Below, one piece after another: positions 33,926-42,187 of a stretch of 64,000 nucleotides of DNA. The stretch spans positions 1,116,001 to 1,180,000 of the forward strand of contig NZ_CP060010.1 of the NCBI RefSeq assembly GCF_017798205.1, in the 5' to 3' direction. This DNA comes from Cognatishimia activa (GTDB lineage Bacteria; Pseudomonadota; Alphaproteobacteria; Rhodobacterales; Rhodobacteraceae). Position numbers and translations under genes: made by a program. Positions within the stretch are counted from its first letter, which is position 1, and the number at the start of each line of letters is the position of its first letter. Under the pieces are notes generated by a model. It was not told the origin of the DNA, made no database searches, and worked only from the letters and a program-made list of their open reading frames with translations.

Positions 33926-34707
33926 CCGACAGCCCCGTCAAAACCCGCCGCGAAGGCGCGATCCTAGAAGTCACGCTGGACCGCCCAAAGGCCAATGCGA
34001 TTGACCTGGCCACCAGCCGCATCATGGGTCAGGTATTCGCCGATTTCCGCGATGACCCAGAGCTGCGCGTTGCCATCATCACCGGTGGCGGCGAGAAATT
34101 CTTCTGCCCCGGCTGGGACCTCAAAGCCGCTGCAGACGGAGACGAAGTCGACGGAGACTATGGCGTCGGCGGTTTCGGCGGCATGCAGGAATTGCGCGAT
34201 CTGAACAAGCCAGTGATCGCGGCGGTCAATGGCATCGCCTGTGGTGGCGGTCTGGAGCTGGCGATCTCTGCCGACATGATCATCGCCGCAGACCACGCGA
34301 CCTTTGCCCTTCCCGAAATCCGGTCGGGCACGGTGGCCGACGCCGCGTCGATCAAACTGCCAAAGCGCATTCCTTATCACATCGCAATGGAACTCTTGCT
34401 GACCGGCCGTTGGTTTGACGCCGAAGAAGCCAACCGCTGGGGTCTGGTCAACGAGATCGTGGCTGCGGATCAACTGATGGACCGCGCCTGGGAGCTCGCG
34501 CGCCTCTTGGCCTCTGGCCCGCCACTGGTCTATGCTGCAATCAAAGAAGTTGTGCGCGACGCCGAAGACAGCAAGTTCCAGGATGCGATGAACCGCATCA
34601 CAAAACGCCAGCTGCGCACGGTAGACGTGCTTTATGCCAGTGAGGACCAGCTGGAGGGCGCCAAGGCCTTTGCCGAAAAGCGCGATCCGGTTTGGAAGGG
34701 ACGTTGA
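33922..34707 (+). CDS. Enoyl-CoA hydratase, carnitinyl-CoA dehydratase (CaiD)-like
   Basis: A 261-residue crotonase-fold enzyme. It shows the oxyanion-hole stretch CPGWDLKAAADG and the motif NGIACGGGLELAISADMIIA, with LPEIRSGTVAD placing the second acidic residue region. CaiD hydrates crotonobetainyl-CoA to carnitinyl-CoA in enterobacteria, and overall look and length match that group. With the acyl-CoA dehydrogenase and ADP-forming synthetase it could process a 4-carbon quaternary-amine acid. Ordinary enoyl-CoA hydration is the alternative. It overlaps both neighbours by a few bases. Confidence 0.88.
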   Translation: MTDSPVKTRREGAILEVTLDRPKANAIDLATSRIMGQVFADFRDDPELRVAIITGGGEKFFCPGWDLKAAADGDEVDGDYGVGGFGGMQELRDLNKPVIAAVNGIACGGGLELAISADMIIAADHATFALPEIRSGTVADAASIKLPKRIPYHIAMELLLTGRWFDAEEANRWGLVNEIVAADQLMDRAWELARLLASGPPLVYAAIKEVVRDAEDSKFQDAMNRITKRQLRTVDVLYASEDQLEGAKAFAEKRDPVWKGR

Positions 34708-35129
34708 ACGGACCAAATGATTTAGAACGATTTCTCGGCCCTCAGGAGCTGACCCACGCCAAGGCCCTGTCCGAAATGCGGGCAGGCCTAAAGCTGAGCC
34801 ATTGGATCTGGTGGGAGTTCCCGCAACTGCGTGGCCTTGGGACATCGGTGAAATCAGTCAAATACGGCCTCGCTGACCTCAGCGAGGCTCGTTTTTATTT
34901 GGCGCACCCGTTGCTCGGGCCACGATTGGTAGAGCTGTCTATGGCTTTGATGGCGCATCGTGGAGCTGCGCCTGAGGCGGTTTTAGGGCCCGTGGACGCG
35001 CGCAAAGTGCAAAGCATGGCCACGCTGTTTTCGCGTATCGATGGTGCGCCTGCCGTGTTTCAGGATATTCTGGACGGGTTTTACGGCGGGATGCGATGTA
35101 TGCGCACGGATCAAATGCTTGCCTCTTAA
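34704..35129 (+). CDS. DUF1810 family protein
   Basis: A 141-residue protein of the DUF1810 family (NDLERFLGPQELTHAKALSE, LSHWIWWEFPQLRGLGTS, KYGLADLSEARFYLAHPLLG). Members are small and helical, with no established function. The start is most likely TTG 34704, with GGAAGGG 4-5 nt upstream, overlapping the CaiD-like stop. A TTG at 34692 is also open. Its coupling to the upstream gene suggests the end of that operon. Confidence 0.8.
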   Translation: MNGPNDLERFLGPQELTHAKALSEMRAGLKLSHWIWWEFPQLRGLGTSVKSVKYGLADLSEARFYLAHPLLGPRLVELSMALMAHRGAAPEAVLGPVDARKVQSMATLFSRIDGAPAVFQDILDGFYGGMRCMRTDQMLAS

Positions 35130-35146
35130 CGCATCTGTCGGGTTTT

Positions 35147-35167
35147 GAGTATTTTTAGCAAGATGAA
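35147..35167 (+). repeat. Dispersed intergenic repeat, copy 5
   Basis: GAGTATTTTTA-GCAAGATGAA, in the short gap between the convergent DUF1810 and methyltransferase genes. Confidence 0.7.
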
Positions 35168-35168
35168 C

Positions 35169-35801
35169 TCAGGCTTTGCGGAAAGTCGCGATCACGGCCA
35201 GATCGTCTTTGTGATCTGACGTGCTGTTTGGCCCATAGATCGGCAGTTGCGGAAGCTGCAGATCGGTAATCTGAGGCATTAAGGCTTCGATCTTGGCCGC
35301 AAACCCCTGCGCCTTGTAATGTTCGGCATTGATCGACAAGCACAGCAAACCGCCCGGTTTCGTGATCCGCATCACCTCGTCAAGCGCGTCCGGGCCAACA
35401 TGGCCATGGGTGAATGTGCCTGAACTGACGATCCCATTATATGTTCCATCCTCGACCGGCAGGCGCTGCGTGAGGTCTCCGGTAAAGAGGCGGCGATAGA
35501 TGTTTTTAGCCTCAGCGACGTGGAGCATTTCCTGAGAGATATCTGTCGCGTCAATCGGGCCAATTTTACTCTGCGCCAGTGCTTCAGCAAGTATCCCCGT
35601 TCCGGCCCCGATATCCAGCACCGGCCCATCCCCGCCCTGCTGCGCAAACATCCGGGCGACCTGGATATGCAGGATATAGTCTGACCTCGCCACGAAGTCG
35701 CTGTCATAACTGTCCGCCCAATCCGCATAGAGGCGGACGGAATCTTCGGGCGTCTGCAGCGCGTAGGCGGCCCCAAGTCCAGGTGCTTGATCTTTACTCA
35801 T
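35169..35801 (-). CDS. Class I SAM-dependent methyltransferase
   Basis: A 210-residue methyltransferase with the SAM-binding motif I VLDIGAGTGILAEALAQ at about residues 63-79, motif II acidic loop ATDISQEML, and the post-motif DGIVSSGTF-like region (read here as YNGIVSSGTFTHGHVG). The frame extends to 36047, but the family start (MSKDQAPGLGAAYALQTPED) is at 35801, because beyond it the frame runs into the divergent epimerase gene. It resembles Williams-Beuren/UbiE-like small methyltransferases. The acceptor is unknown. Confidence 0.83.
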   Translation of the reverse strand: MSKDQAPGLGAAYALQTPEDSVRLYADWADSYDSDFVARSDYILHIQVARMFAQQGGDGPVLDIGAGTGILAEALAQSKIGPIDATDISQEMLHVAEAKNIYRRLFTGDLTQRLPVEDGTYNGIVSSGTFTHGHVGPDALDEVMRITKPGGLLCLSINAEHYKAQGFAAKIEALMPQITDLQLPQLPIYGPNSTSDHKDDLAVIATFRKA

Positions 35802-35883
35802 GAGGCAAAATGACCTGCTTTTTGAAGCAAAATCAAGCGCCGCGGCCTTGTAACCAAGGGCGCAAAAGATCAGGTTGAAGCGC

Positions 35884-36738
35884 ATGAGCAAGACACTCTT
35901 ATCCCTCGGACATGGATTTTCCGCACAGGCCCTCGCAGACCGACTGGTGCCGCAAGGCTGGCGTGTCATCGGCACAACCCGCAAACCCGCGAAATTCGCG
36001 CAGCTAGAGGCACAGGGGGTCGAGCCAATGCTTTGGCCTTCCGACATTCGCCAGCCTCTCGCGGACGCAACACACCTCCTGACCTCTGCCGGCCCAGATG
36101 CCGAGGGCGATCCAATCTTGCGTGAGGCCTATGAGGCCATCGCCAAAGCCGCGCCCAATCTTGAGTGGGTCGGCTATCTCTCCACCACGGGCGTCTATGG
36201 AGATCATGACGGTGGCTGGGTCGATGAGACCTCCCCAACAGAGCCCGCCACAGTACGTGGCCAGCGCCGTGTGAAATCGGAACAAGAGTGGCTGAATATC
36301 CCAGACCTTCCGGTCCACGTCTTTCGTCTGGCAGGCATCTATGGCCCCGGCCGTGGCCCTTTCGCGAAACTGCGAAAAGGCGTGGCCCAGCGCGTGATCA
36401 AAAAGAACCAGATCTTCTCGCGCACCCATGTGGAAGACATCGCGCAGGTTCTGGAAGCCTCAATCAACGCGCCCAACCCGGGCCGCATCTACAACGTCTG
36501 CGATGACGACCCCCAGCCGCCAGAAGTGGTTCTGGAATACGCCGCGCACCTGCTCGGGATGGAGCCCCCGCCCGCTGTGCCCTTCGAAGAGGCAGAGATG
36601 AGTCCAATGGCCCGCAGCTTCTATTCCGACAGCAAGCGCGTCCGCAATGATCGCATCAAGGGCGAGCTGGGCGTGGCGCTCAAATACCCAGACTTCAAAT
36701 CCGCCCTGCACGCCATGCTTGAAGAAGAAACCAAATAG
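35884..36738 (+). CDS. YeeZ-like NAD(P)-binding epimerase/SDR protein
   Basis: A 284-residue atypical extended SDR of the YeeZ group. The nucleotide-binding turn LLSLGHGFSAQALADRL replaces the usual GxxGxxG with a degenerate form, as in that family. Other landmarks are YLSTTGVYGDHDGGWVDE with catalytic Ser/Thr and Tyr, and VFRLAGIYGPGRGPFAKL. The open frame starts at a TTG at 35875. The ATG at 35884 (MSKTLLSLGHG) has AGG upstream and fits the family. Its activity is not known. Confidence 0.85.
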   Translation: MSKTLLSLGHGFSAQALADRLVPQGWRVIGTTRKPAKFAQLEAQGVEPMLWPSDIRQPLADATHLLTSAGPDAEGDPILREAYEAIAKAAPNLEWVGYLSTTGVYGDHDGGWVDETSPTEPATVRGQRRVKSEQEWLNIPDLPVHVFRLAGIYGPGRGPFAKLRKGVAQRVIKKNQIFSRTHVEDIAQVLEASINAPNPGRIYNVCDDDPQPPEVVLEYAAHLLGMEPPPAVPFEEAEMSPMARSFYSDSKRVRNDRIKGELGVALKYPDFKSALHAMLEEETK

Positions 36739-36739
36739 G

Positions 36740-36761
36740 TTTCATCTTGCCAAAAATACTC
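36740..36761 (-). repeat. Dispersed intergenic repeat, copy 6
   Basis: On the minus strand: GAGTATTTTTG-GCAAGATGAAA. It lies in the 39-nt gap between the convergent epimerase and dxs genes, directly after the epimerase stop. Confidence 0.7.
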
Positions 36762-36777
36762 AATTCCTAGCGTGGCC

Positions 36778-38706
36778 TCAGGCGCTTTTGTTGCCGATCT
36801 GAGCGATGCTCAGAGTATCCAGAACCTTTGTCTCAATCTGCTCGGCATTCATCGCCGCGACCTCATACATGTCACGCGGGCTGGCCTGATCGATAAAGAT
36901 ATCCGGCAGCACCATCGAGCGGTACTTGAGGCCGCCGTCAAAGACGCCCTCTTCGGCCAACAGCTGCGCCACATGCGAGCCAAAGCCGCCAACCGCACCT
37001 TCTTCGATGGTGATCAGAGCTTCGTGGTTCGCCGCAAGGCTCAGGATCATGTCGCGGTCCAAAGGCTTGGCAAAACGCGCATCCGCAATCGTAGGCGTGA
37101 TACCTTTCGCCGCCAAGGCTTCCGCCGCCTTACGCACCTCTTCCAAGCGTGTGCCAAAGGACAAGAGCGCCACACGTTTGCCCTCTTGGATCATGCGGCC
37201 CTTGCCGATCTCTAGAACTTCGCCGCGTTCTGGCAGTTCAACGCCCACGCCTTCACCGCGCGGATAGCGGAAAGCAATCGGACCCTCATCATGCGCCACA
37301 GCCGTCGCGACCATATGCTTAAGCTCGGCCTCATCCGCCGCTGCCATGACAACCATACCCGGCAGGTTCGCCATATAGGCAATGTCAAAACTGCCCGCGT
37401 GTGTCGCGCCATCCGCGCCAACCAAGCCAGCGCGGTCAATCGCGAAACGAACTGGCAGGCGCTGGATCGCCACATCATGCACAACCTGATCATAGCCGCG
37501 CTGCAGGAAGGTCGAATACATCGTACAGAAGGGTTTCATCCCCCCTGCCGCGAGACCGGCACAGAAGGTCACCCCATGCTGCTCGGCAATCGCTACGTCA
37601 AAGCATCGGCTCGGGTAGCGTTCTGCAAAAAGGTTCAGCCCCGTGCCATCGGGCATCGCCGCCGTCACCGCGACGATCTTGTCGTCCTCTGCGGCCATCT
37701 CGGTCAGGGTCTGGCCAAAGACGCTCGTATAACTTGGTGCGTTGCTTGGCGCCTTCTGCTGTTTTCCGGTCGGCACGTCAAACTTCGCCGTCGCGTGGCC
37801 TTTGTCCCGCGCAGCCTCAGCCGGCCCATAACCCTTGCCCTTCTGCGTCACAACATGCAGCAGCATCGGCCCGGTCGCCCGTTCCTGCACCGTGCGTAAC
37901 ACAGGCAAAAGCTGCTCCATATCGTGCCCGTCAATCGGCCCCAGATAGGAAAAGCCCAGCGCCTCAAAGAGCGTCCCGCCAACCGTCATGCCTTTGAGCA
38001 TATCCTTGGCGCGCTTAGCCCCCTCACGGAACGGCTCTGGCAACAAAGACACCGCCCCCTTGGCCGCCGCTTTCAATTCCTGAAACGGCTCACCCGCATA
38101 GAGGCGGCTCAGATAGGAGGACATCGCCCCCACAGGAGGCGCAATCGACATGTCGTTGTCATTGAGGATCACAAACAAGCGTTTGCCCAAATGGCCCGCG
38201 TTGTTCATCGCCTCATAGGCCATGCCCGCAGAAATCGAGCCATCGCCAATCACCGCAATTGCGTCGCCCAAACCGCCGTCGCACTGACCGCCCAAATCCC
38301 GCGCGACGGAAAACCCCAAAGCCGCTGAAATCGAGGTCGAGGAATGCGCCGCCCCAAAGGGATCAAACACCGACTCAGAGCGTTTGGTGAACCCGCTCAG
38401 ACCATCTTTCATCCGCAATGTCCGGATCCGATCCCGACGCCCTGTCAGGATCTTATGCGGGTAACATTGATGGCTGACGTCCCAGATCAGCTTGTCCTTG
38501 GGCGTGTCAAACACCGCATGCAGCGCGACGGTCAGCTCAACAACGCCAAGCCCTGCGCCCAAATGCCCACCTGTCTCAGACACAGCTGAAATCGTCTCGG
38601 CCCGCAGCTCATCTGCCAGCCGCGCCAATTCGGCGTCGCTGAGGTGCTTTAGGTCTTCGGGTTTGTTCACCCGGTCAAGCAGAGGCGTGTCTGGTCTGGC
38701 CGACAT
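36778..38706 (-). CDS. dxs: 1-deoxy-D-xylulose-5-phosphate synthase
   Basis: A 642-residue thiamine-diphosphate enzyme that condenses pyruvate with glyceraldehyde 3-phosphate, the entry step of the MEP isoprenoid pathway. The TPP-binding region includes [20 protein letters not shown] near the N-terminus and [20 protein letters not shown] (the GDG-N type motif). The C-terminal transketolase-like part contains [20 protein letters not shown] with the catalytic Glu. AGGGA precedes the ATG. It is the last gene of an operon reading HDAC, xseB, ispA, dxs. It supplies precursors for quinones, carotenoids and the undecaprenyl carrier. Confidence 0.97.
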   Translation of the reverse strand: MSARPDTPLLDRVNKPEDLKHLSDAELARLADELRAETISAVSETGGHLGAGLGVVELTVALHAVFDTPKDKLIWDVSHQCYPHKILTGRRDRIRTLRMKDGLSGFTKRSESVFDPFGAAHSSTSISAALGFSVARDLGGQCDGGLGDAIAVIGDGSISAGMAYEAMNNAGHLGKRLFVILNDNDMSIAPPVGAMSSYLSRLYAGEPFQELKAAAKGAVSLLPEPFREGAKRAKDMLKGMTVGGTLFEALGFSYLGPIDGHDMEQLLPVLRTVQERATGPMLLHVVTQKGKGYGPAEAARDKGHATAKFDVPTGKQQKAPSNAPSYTSVFGQTLTEMAAEDDKIVAVTAAMPDGTGLNLFAERYPSRCFDVAIAEQHGVTFCAGLAAGGMKPFCTMYSTFLQRGYDQVVHDVAIQRLPVRFAIDRAGLVGADGATHAGSFDIAYMANLPGMVVMAAADEAELKHMVATAVAHDEGPIAFRYPRGEGVGVELPERGEVLEIGKGRMIQEGKRVALLSFGTRLEEVRKAAEALAAKGITPTIADARFAKPLDRDMILSLAANHEALITIEEGAVGGFGSHVAQLLAEEGVFDGGLKYRSMVLPDIFIDQASPRDMYEVAAMNAEQIETKVLDTLSIAQIGNKSA

Positions 38707-38721
38707 GGCTGGTCCCTAAAA

Positions 38722-39591
38722 TTAGCTGTCCCGCGCGATAACAAAGCGGGCGGCGTCTCGCAAGGTATCGGCATCGCTACCATAAGGATCTAGGGCGCTG
38801 GCACAGGATTCAACAAGGTCGCGGGCGCGAGATTTCGCCGCATCCATGCCCAAAAGTGACACAAAAGTCGCCTTTCCGGCCTTTTCATCCTTGCCCAGAG
38901 TCTTACCGACCTTCTCGGCATCCCCTTCGATATCAAGAACGTCATCCCAGATCTGAAAGGCCAAACCCAAGGCATCCGCATAGGCCTTAAGCGGAGCTGT
39001 ATCCGCCCCCGCCATCCGTGCACCGGCAGTTGCCGACCACGCAAAAAGCGCCCCGGTCTTACCTGCCTGGAGTGCCGTGATCTCTTCCAACGTCAGAGGC
39101 ACATCAGAGGTCTCAGCCGCCATATCCAAGGCCTGCCCCAAAACCATGCCCTGAGCACCTGCAGCCCGCGCCAAACTCAACGCCAGATCCGCGCGCACCT
39201 CGGCGCTGTCGCTGACCTCGGTATGCGCGGCACATTCAAAGGCCAACGTCTGCAGAGCATCCCCGGCCAGAACCGCCGTCGCATAGTCCCATTTCACATG
39301 CACCGTCGGCAGGCCGCGCCGCATGTCGTCGTCATCCATGCAGGGCAGATCATCATGCACCAAGGAATAGGCATGCATCGCCTCAATAGCCGTCGCGGGC
39401 CAGATCGCCTGCGCCGCGTCAATCCCATGCAACCGCGCCGATTCCAGCACCAGAAACGCCCGCAACCGTTTGCCGCGCGCCGTCGCATAGCGCATGGCCT
39501 CAACAACGGGCAGTTCGCCCATCGGCGCCATCACCTGCAGCAAATGCGCTTCGACCGCCGTCGCGGCCTCCTGCAGACGGGTTTGAAACAC
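38722..39591 (-). CDS. ispA: Polyprenyl synthetase (farnesyl/geranylgeranyl diphosphate synthase)
   Basis: A 289-residue trans-prenyltransferase that condenses IPP with allylic diphosphates. The first Asp-rich motif is HDDLPCMDDDD near residues 84-94 and the second is DDVLDIEGD near 216-224. Length and the spacing in the first motif (DDxxxxD) are typical of bacterial farnesyl diphosphate synthase. The start is GTG at 39591, with GAAGGG 8 nt upstream inside the end of xseB, leaving one base between genes. It lies directly before dxs, a pairing common in alphaproteobacteria. Confidence 0.94.
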   Translation of the reverse strand: MFQTRLQEAATAVEAHLLQVMAPMGELPVVEAMRYATARGKRLRAFLVLESARLHGIDAAQAIWPATAIEAMHAYSLVHDDLPCMDDDDMRRGLPTVHVKWDYATAVLAGDALQTLAFECAAHTEVSDSAEVRADLALSLARAAGAQGMVLGQALDMAAETSDVPLTLEEITALQAGKTGALFAWSATAGARMAGADTAPLKAYADALGLAFQIWDDVLDIEGDAEKVGKTLGKDEKAGKATFVSLLGMDAAKSRARDLVESCASALDPYGSDADTLRDAARFVIARDS

Positions 39592-39592
39592 T

Positions 39593-39835
39593 CTACAGCC
39601 CTTCGACAGGCTTCAGCCCAGAGGGCTCGCCGTTACCATCCAATGTGATGGCCGCAACCTTTTCCTCGGCTTCCTTCAGCTTCGCCTCACAGCGCGCCTT
39701 CAGCTCGGCCCCGCGTTCATAAAGCTTGATGCTGTCCTCAAGCGCCACATCGCCGCGCTCGAGTTTGCCCACGACCTGCTCAAGCTCGGCCATCGCTTGT
39801 TCAAATGACATCTCGGAAACAGGGGTATCGCTCAT
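39593..39835 (-). CDS. xseB: Exodeoxyribonuclease VII small subunit
   Basis: An 80-residue helical protein (MSFEQAMAELEQVVGKLERG, LEDSIKLYERGAELKARCEA) matching XseB, which binds along the XseA nuclease in the ExoVII complex degrading single-stranded DNA. xseA is not in this window. The ATG overlaps the HDAC stop (ATGA) and the stop lies one base before ispA. The xseB-ispA-dxs order is widely conserved. Confidence 0.95.
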   Translation of the reverse strand: MSDTPVSEMSFEQAMAELEQVVGKLERGDVALEDSIKLYERGAELKARCEAKLKEAEEKVAAITLDGNGEPSGLKPVEGL

Positions 39836-40761
39836 TGCGCGTTCTCCATCAGGACCTCTACATGGGCGGCCACGGACGCGGCCAAAGCCCTCAGATCATA
39901 TCCGCCCTCCAAAGTCGAGACAACGCGGCCCTGACAATGGCGATTTGCCAGTTTGCACAGCTCTTGCGTGAGCCAGACGAAATCTTCGGCCTGCCAATTG
40001 AGCTGCGCCAGAGGGTCATCTGCATGGGCATCAAACCCTGCAGATATCAGGATCAGCTCGGGTTCAAACCGATCTATCGCCGGAAGGATTTCGCGCTCAT
40101 AGAGTTTGCGCATCTCGACACCCGTAGAATGCGGAGCCAGCGGATGGTTCCAGATATTGTTGTGCCCGCCGGTCTCATTGGGATTCCCAGACCCCGGCCA
40201 AAGAGGGCTTTGGTGGCTGGAAAAGAACTGCGCGCGCGGCTCGTCCCACAAAAGCGCCTGAGTCCCGTTCCCGTGATGCACATCAAAATCCACGATGGTC
40301 ACCCGGTTCAACCCATGTCGCTCCATCGCGTGTTTCGCCGCAATCGCCACATTGCCAAAGAGGCAGAACCCCATCGGAGTCGTCTGTTCCGCATGATGCC
40401 CCGGCGGCCGCGTCGCGACAAAAGCATTGCCGACCTCGCCGCCTAAAACAGCATCAACAGCCGCCACATTCGCCCCAACCGCACGCCGAGCCGCCATGAC
40501 AGACCCGGGCGACATATGCGTATCGCCATCCAAGGCAATCGACCCTGACGCGGGCTCCGCAGCTGTGATCGCATCAAGATGGCTTTGCGGATGACAGAGC
40601 AAGATATCCGCATCCGAACACTCCGGCGCCGCGCGTCGATCCAACCCCGACACACCTTCCAAAGCCCGCGCAATATACTCCAGTCGCGCCACTTGTTCTG
40701 GATGCCCCGCAGGTGTCACATGTTTCAGACAATCTTCATGAAAATAAACTGCAGTCGCCAC
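39832..40761 (-). CDS. Histone deacetylase family protein (class II-like amidohydrolase)
   Basis: A 309-residue zinc hydrolase of the HDAC/acetylpolyamine amidohydrolase fold. Conserved motifs are RPPGHHAEQ (active-site His pair), VDFDVHHGNGTQ (Zn-binding Asp and His), SAGFDAHADDPLAQ (third Zn ligand) and LEGGYDL. An ATG frame starts at 40788, but those extra codons are made of the dispersed repeat. A GTG at 40761 with AGAGGGG 6 nt upstream gives the family start (MATAVYFHEDCLKH). It is the first gene of the isoprenoid operon. The substrate may be acetylpolyamines or acetylated proteins. Confidence 0.9.
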   Translation of the reverse strand: MATAVYFHEDCLKHVTPAGHPEQVARLEYIARALEGVSGLDRRAAPECSDADILLCHPQSHLDAITAAEPASGSIALDGDTHMSPGSVMAARRAVGANVAAVDAVLGGEVGNAFVATRPPGHHAEQTTPMGFCLFGNVAIAAKHAMERHGLNRVTIVDFDVHHGNGTQALLWDEPRAQFFSSHQSPLWPGSGNPNETGGHNNIWNHPLAPHSTGVEMRKLYEREILPAIDRFEPELILISAGFDAHADDPLAQLNWQAEDFVWLTQELCKLANRHCQGRVVSTLEGGYDLRALAASVAAHVEVLMENAQ

Positions 40762-40773
40762 AGATGCCCCCTC

Positions 40774-40807
40774 TTTCATCTTGCTCAAAATACTCTCGCC
40801 GAAGGCA
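40774..40807 (-). repeat. Dispersed intergenic repeat, copy 7 (full-length)
   Basis: On the minus strand: TGCCTTCGGCGAGA-GTATTTTGA-GCAAGATGAAA. It retains the head segment seen in copies 3 and 4. It lies just upstream of the HDAC GTG start and 2 nt after a TTGCCTC/GAGGCAA hairpin on that strand. Confidence 0.72.
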
Positions 40808-40825
40808 TTGCCTCGTCAGAGGCAA
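40808..40825 (-). terminator. Hairpin after petR
   Basis: TTGCCTC (40808-40814), a GTCA loop and GAGGCAA (40819-40825) form a 7-bp stem 2 nt after the petR stop on the minus strand. There is no T-run, so termination is uncertain. It adjoins repeat copy 7. Confidence 0.45.
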
Positions 40826-40827
40826 CC

Positions 40828-41526
40828 TTAATCAGGCGCTAGCATATAGCCCGCGCCCCGCACGGTCTGCAGGTAACGCGGCTGCTTTGGATCCGTTTCA
40901 ATCTTGCGACGCAGGCGCGTGATCTGAACATCCACCGCGCGCTCCTGCGCTTGCCCCCTGTCGCGACCCAGATCCTCAACCAGTTTCGCGCGGCTCACCG
41001 CCTCGCCGGGACAGGCCGAGAAGATCTTCATCAATTGGTTTTCCGTCGCCGTTAGCCGCACAGGCGTGTCACCCTGCCACATCTCGCCGCGTTCGATGTC
41101 ATAGCGAATTGGCCCCAAATTCAGCACCTTAGGCACCAGATCCGCTTCGGATTTCTCGGGCATCCGCCGCAGGATCGCGTTGATGCGCAGCAACAACTCT
41201 TTGGGCTCAAACGGCTTGCCAAGGTAGTCATCTGCCCCGGCCTCGAGCCCCTTGATCCGGTCTTCGGTTTCCCCTTTGGCGGTCAACAGCATGATCGGCG
41301 TTTTGGAGGTCTCCCGAATGGCCGCTGTCAGGCTTACGCCATCCTCACCGGGCATCATCACATCGAGGATGATCATATCAAACTCAAGCCCAGACAGGAT
41401 CCGCCGCGCATGGGCCGCATCGCGCGCAGCCGACACCAGAAACCCATTCCGCATCAGGAATTTCTGCAACAAGCCGCGGATACGCTCGTCGTCGTCAACG
41501 ATCAGCAGATGTGGCTCTAGGTCCAT
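40828..41526 (-). CDS. petR: PetR-like OmpR-family response regulator
   Basis: A 232-residue response regulator. The receiver domain has the acidic cluster DDD at 11-13, phosphoacceptor Asp55 (ILDVMMPGEDG) and Lys104 (LGKPFEPKE). The C-terminal winged helix carries RLTATENQLMKIF and DVQITRLRRKIE before LQTVRGAGYML. It overlaps the stop of the upstream MarR gene by one base. This MarR-regulator pair matches petP-petR described upstream of the cytochrome bc1 genes in Rhodobacter capsulatus. No petABC and no histidine kinase lie next to it here. Confidence 0.9.
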   Translation of the reverse strand: MDLEPHLLIVDDDERIRGLLQKFLMRNGFLVSAARDAAHARRILSGLEFDMIILDVMMPGEDGVSLTAAIRETSKTPIMLLTAKGETEDRIKGLEAGADDYLGKPFEPKELLLRINAILRRMPEKSEADLVPKVLNLGPIRYDIERGEMWQGDTPVRLTATENQLMKIFSACPGEAVSRAKLVEDLGRDRGQAQERAVDVQITRLRRKIETDPKQPRYLQTVRGAGYMLAPD

Positions 41527-42023
41527 CAGGATCCTCCATCCCTTAGGGCGTCATTCTTTCGGCGCATTTCGGTGTCCATCATGGCCTCCAGCACCCGCCG
41601 GAACCCGGCAACCGCTTCTGGGCCCGCGTCACGATAGGCCGCCCGCATCCGCACCCGTTGCGCATCAGACAGCCGCGCCTCAAGCGCCACGCCTTCCTCG
41701 GTCAGATACAAATTGCGCTCGCGCTTGTCCGTCTTTCCAACATGACTTTCGACCAGACCATCTTCGATCAACGTGCGCAAAACACGATTAAGAGACTGTT
41801 TCGTGACCCCTAAAATATCGAGCAAATTGGTCACAGTCGTGCCCGGTGCGCGGTTGATAAAGTGGATCGCGCGGTGATGCGCGCGCCCATAGGCCATCGT
41901 TGCCAGGATCCGATCAGGATCCGCTGTAAAGCCGCGGTATGCGAAATACATCGCCTCAATCCCCTGACGCAGCTGTTCATCTGTCAGGAATAAAAGGCTC
42001 TCTCCGCCGTAAGTGTCGCCCAT
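41526..42023 (-). CDS. petP: PetP-like MarR-family regulator
   Basis: A 165-residue winged-helix MarR protein (GTTVTNLLDILGVTKQSLNR recognition region; LIEDGLVESHVGKTDKRERN wing). Length fits R. capsulatus PetP. The frame reaches 42146, but the family-like start is ATG 42023 (MGDTYGGESLLFLTD). The ribosome site there is weak, so the start is provisional. Downstream it couples to petR. Upstream, a 29-bp palindrome lies in the gap before the divergent ilvE and is a candidate operator for this regulator. Confidence 0.87.
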   Translation of the reverse strand: MGDTYGGESLLFLTDEQLRQGIEAMYFAYRGFTADPDRILATMAYGRAHHRAIHFINRAPGTTVTNLLDILGVTKQSLNRVLRTLIEDGLVESHVGKTDKRERNLYLTEEGVALEARLSDAQRVRMRAAYRDAGPEAVAGFRRVLEAMMDTEMRRKNDALRDGGS

Positions 42024-42123
42024 TGCCGTTGACCCGTTCTTATCTTCGCAAGCCTCAGGCCGACAGTACGTCAGCCTTGTTGACACTCCAAGAGTGAATT
42101 GGTAGCGATTTCCAGTTTTGGAG

Positions 42124-42152
42124 TCATTTATGACCGGATCGGACATAAATGA
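42124..42152. promoter_or_regulatory. 29-bp palindrome between petP and ilvE, candidate operator
   Basis: TCATTTATG-a-CCG-gat-CGG-a-CATAAATGA. The arms pair at 12 of 13 positions around a 3-nt centre. It sits 36 nt before the ilvE start and 101 nt from the petP start. The nearly complete dyad symmetry suggests a dimeric regulator. A second, shorter inverted repeat, ACTCCAA (42085-42091) with TTGGAGT (42118-42124), adjoins it. A TTGACA at 42080-42085 could be a -35 toward ilvE. Confidence 0.55.
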
Positions 42153-42187
42153 AAGTGTTTTAGGCGACGCTTAAGGGAAGGTGTACC

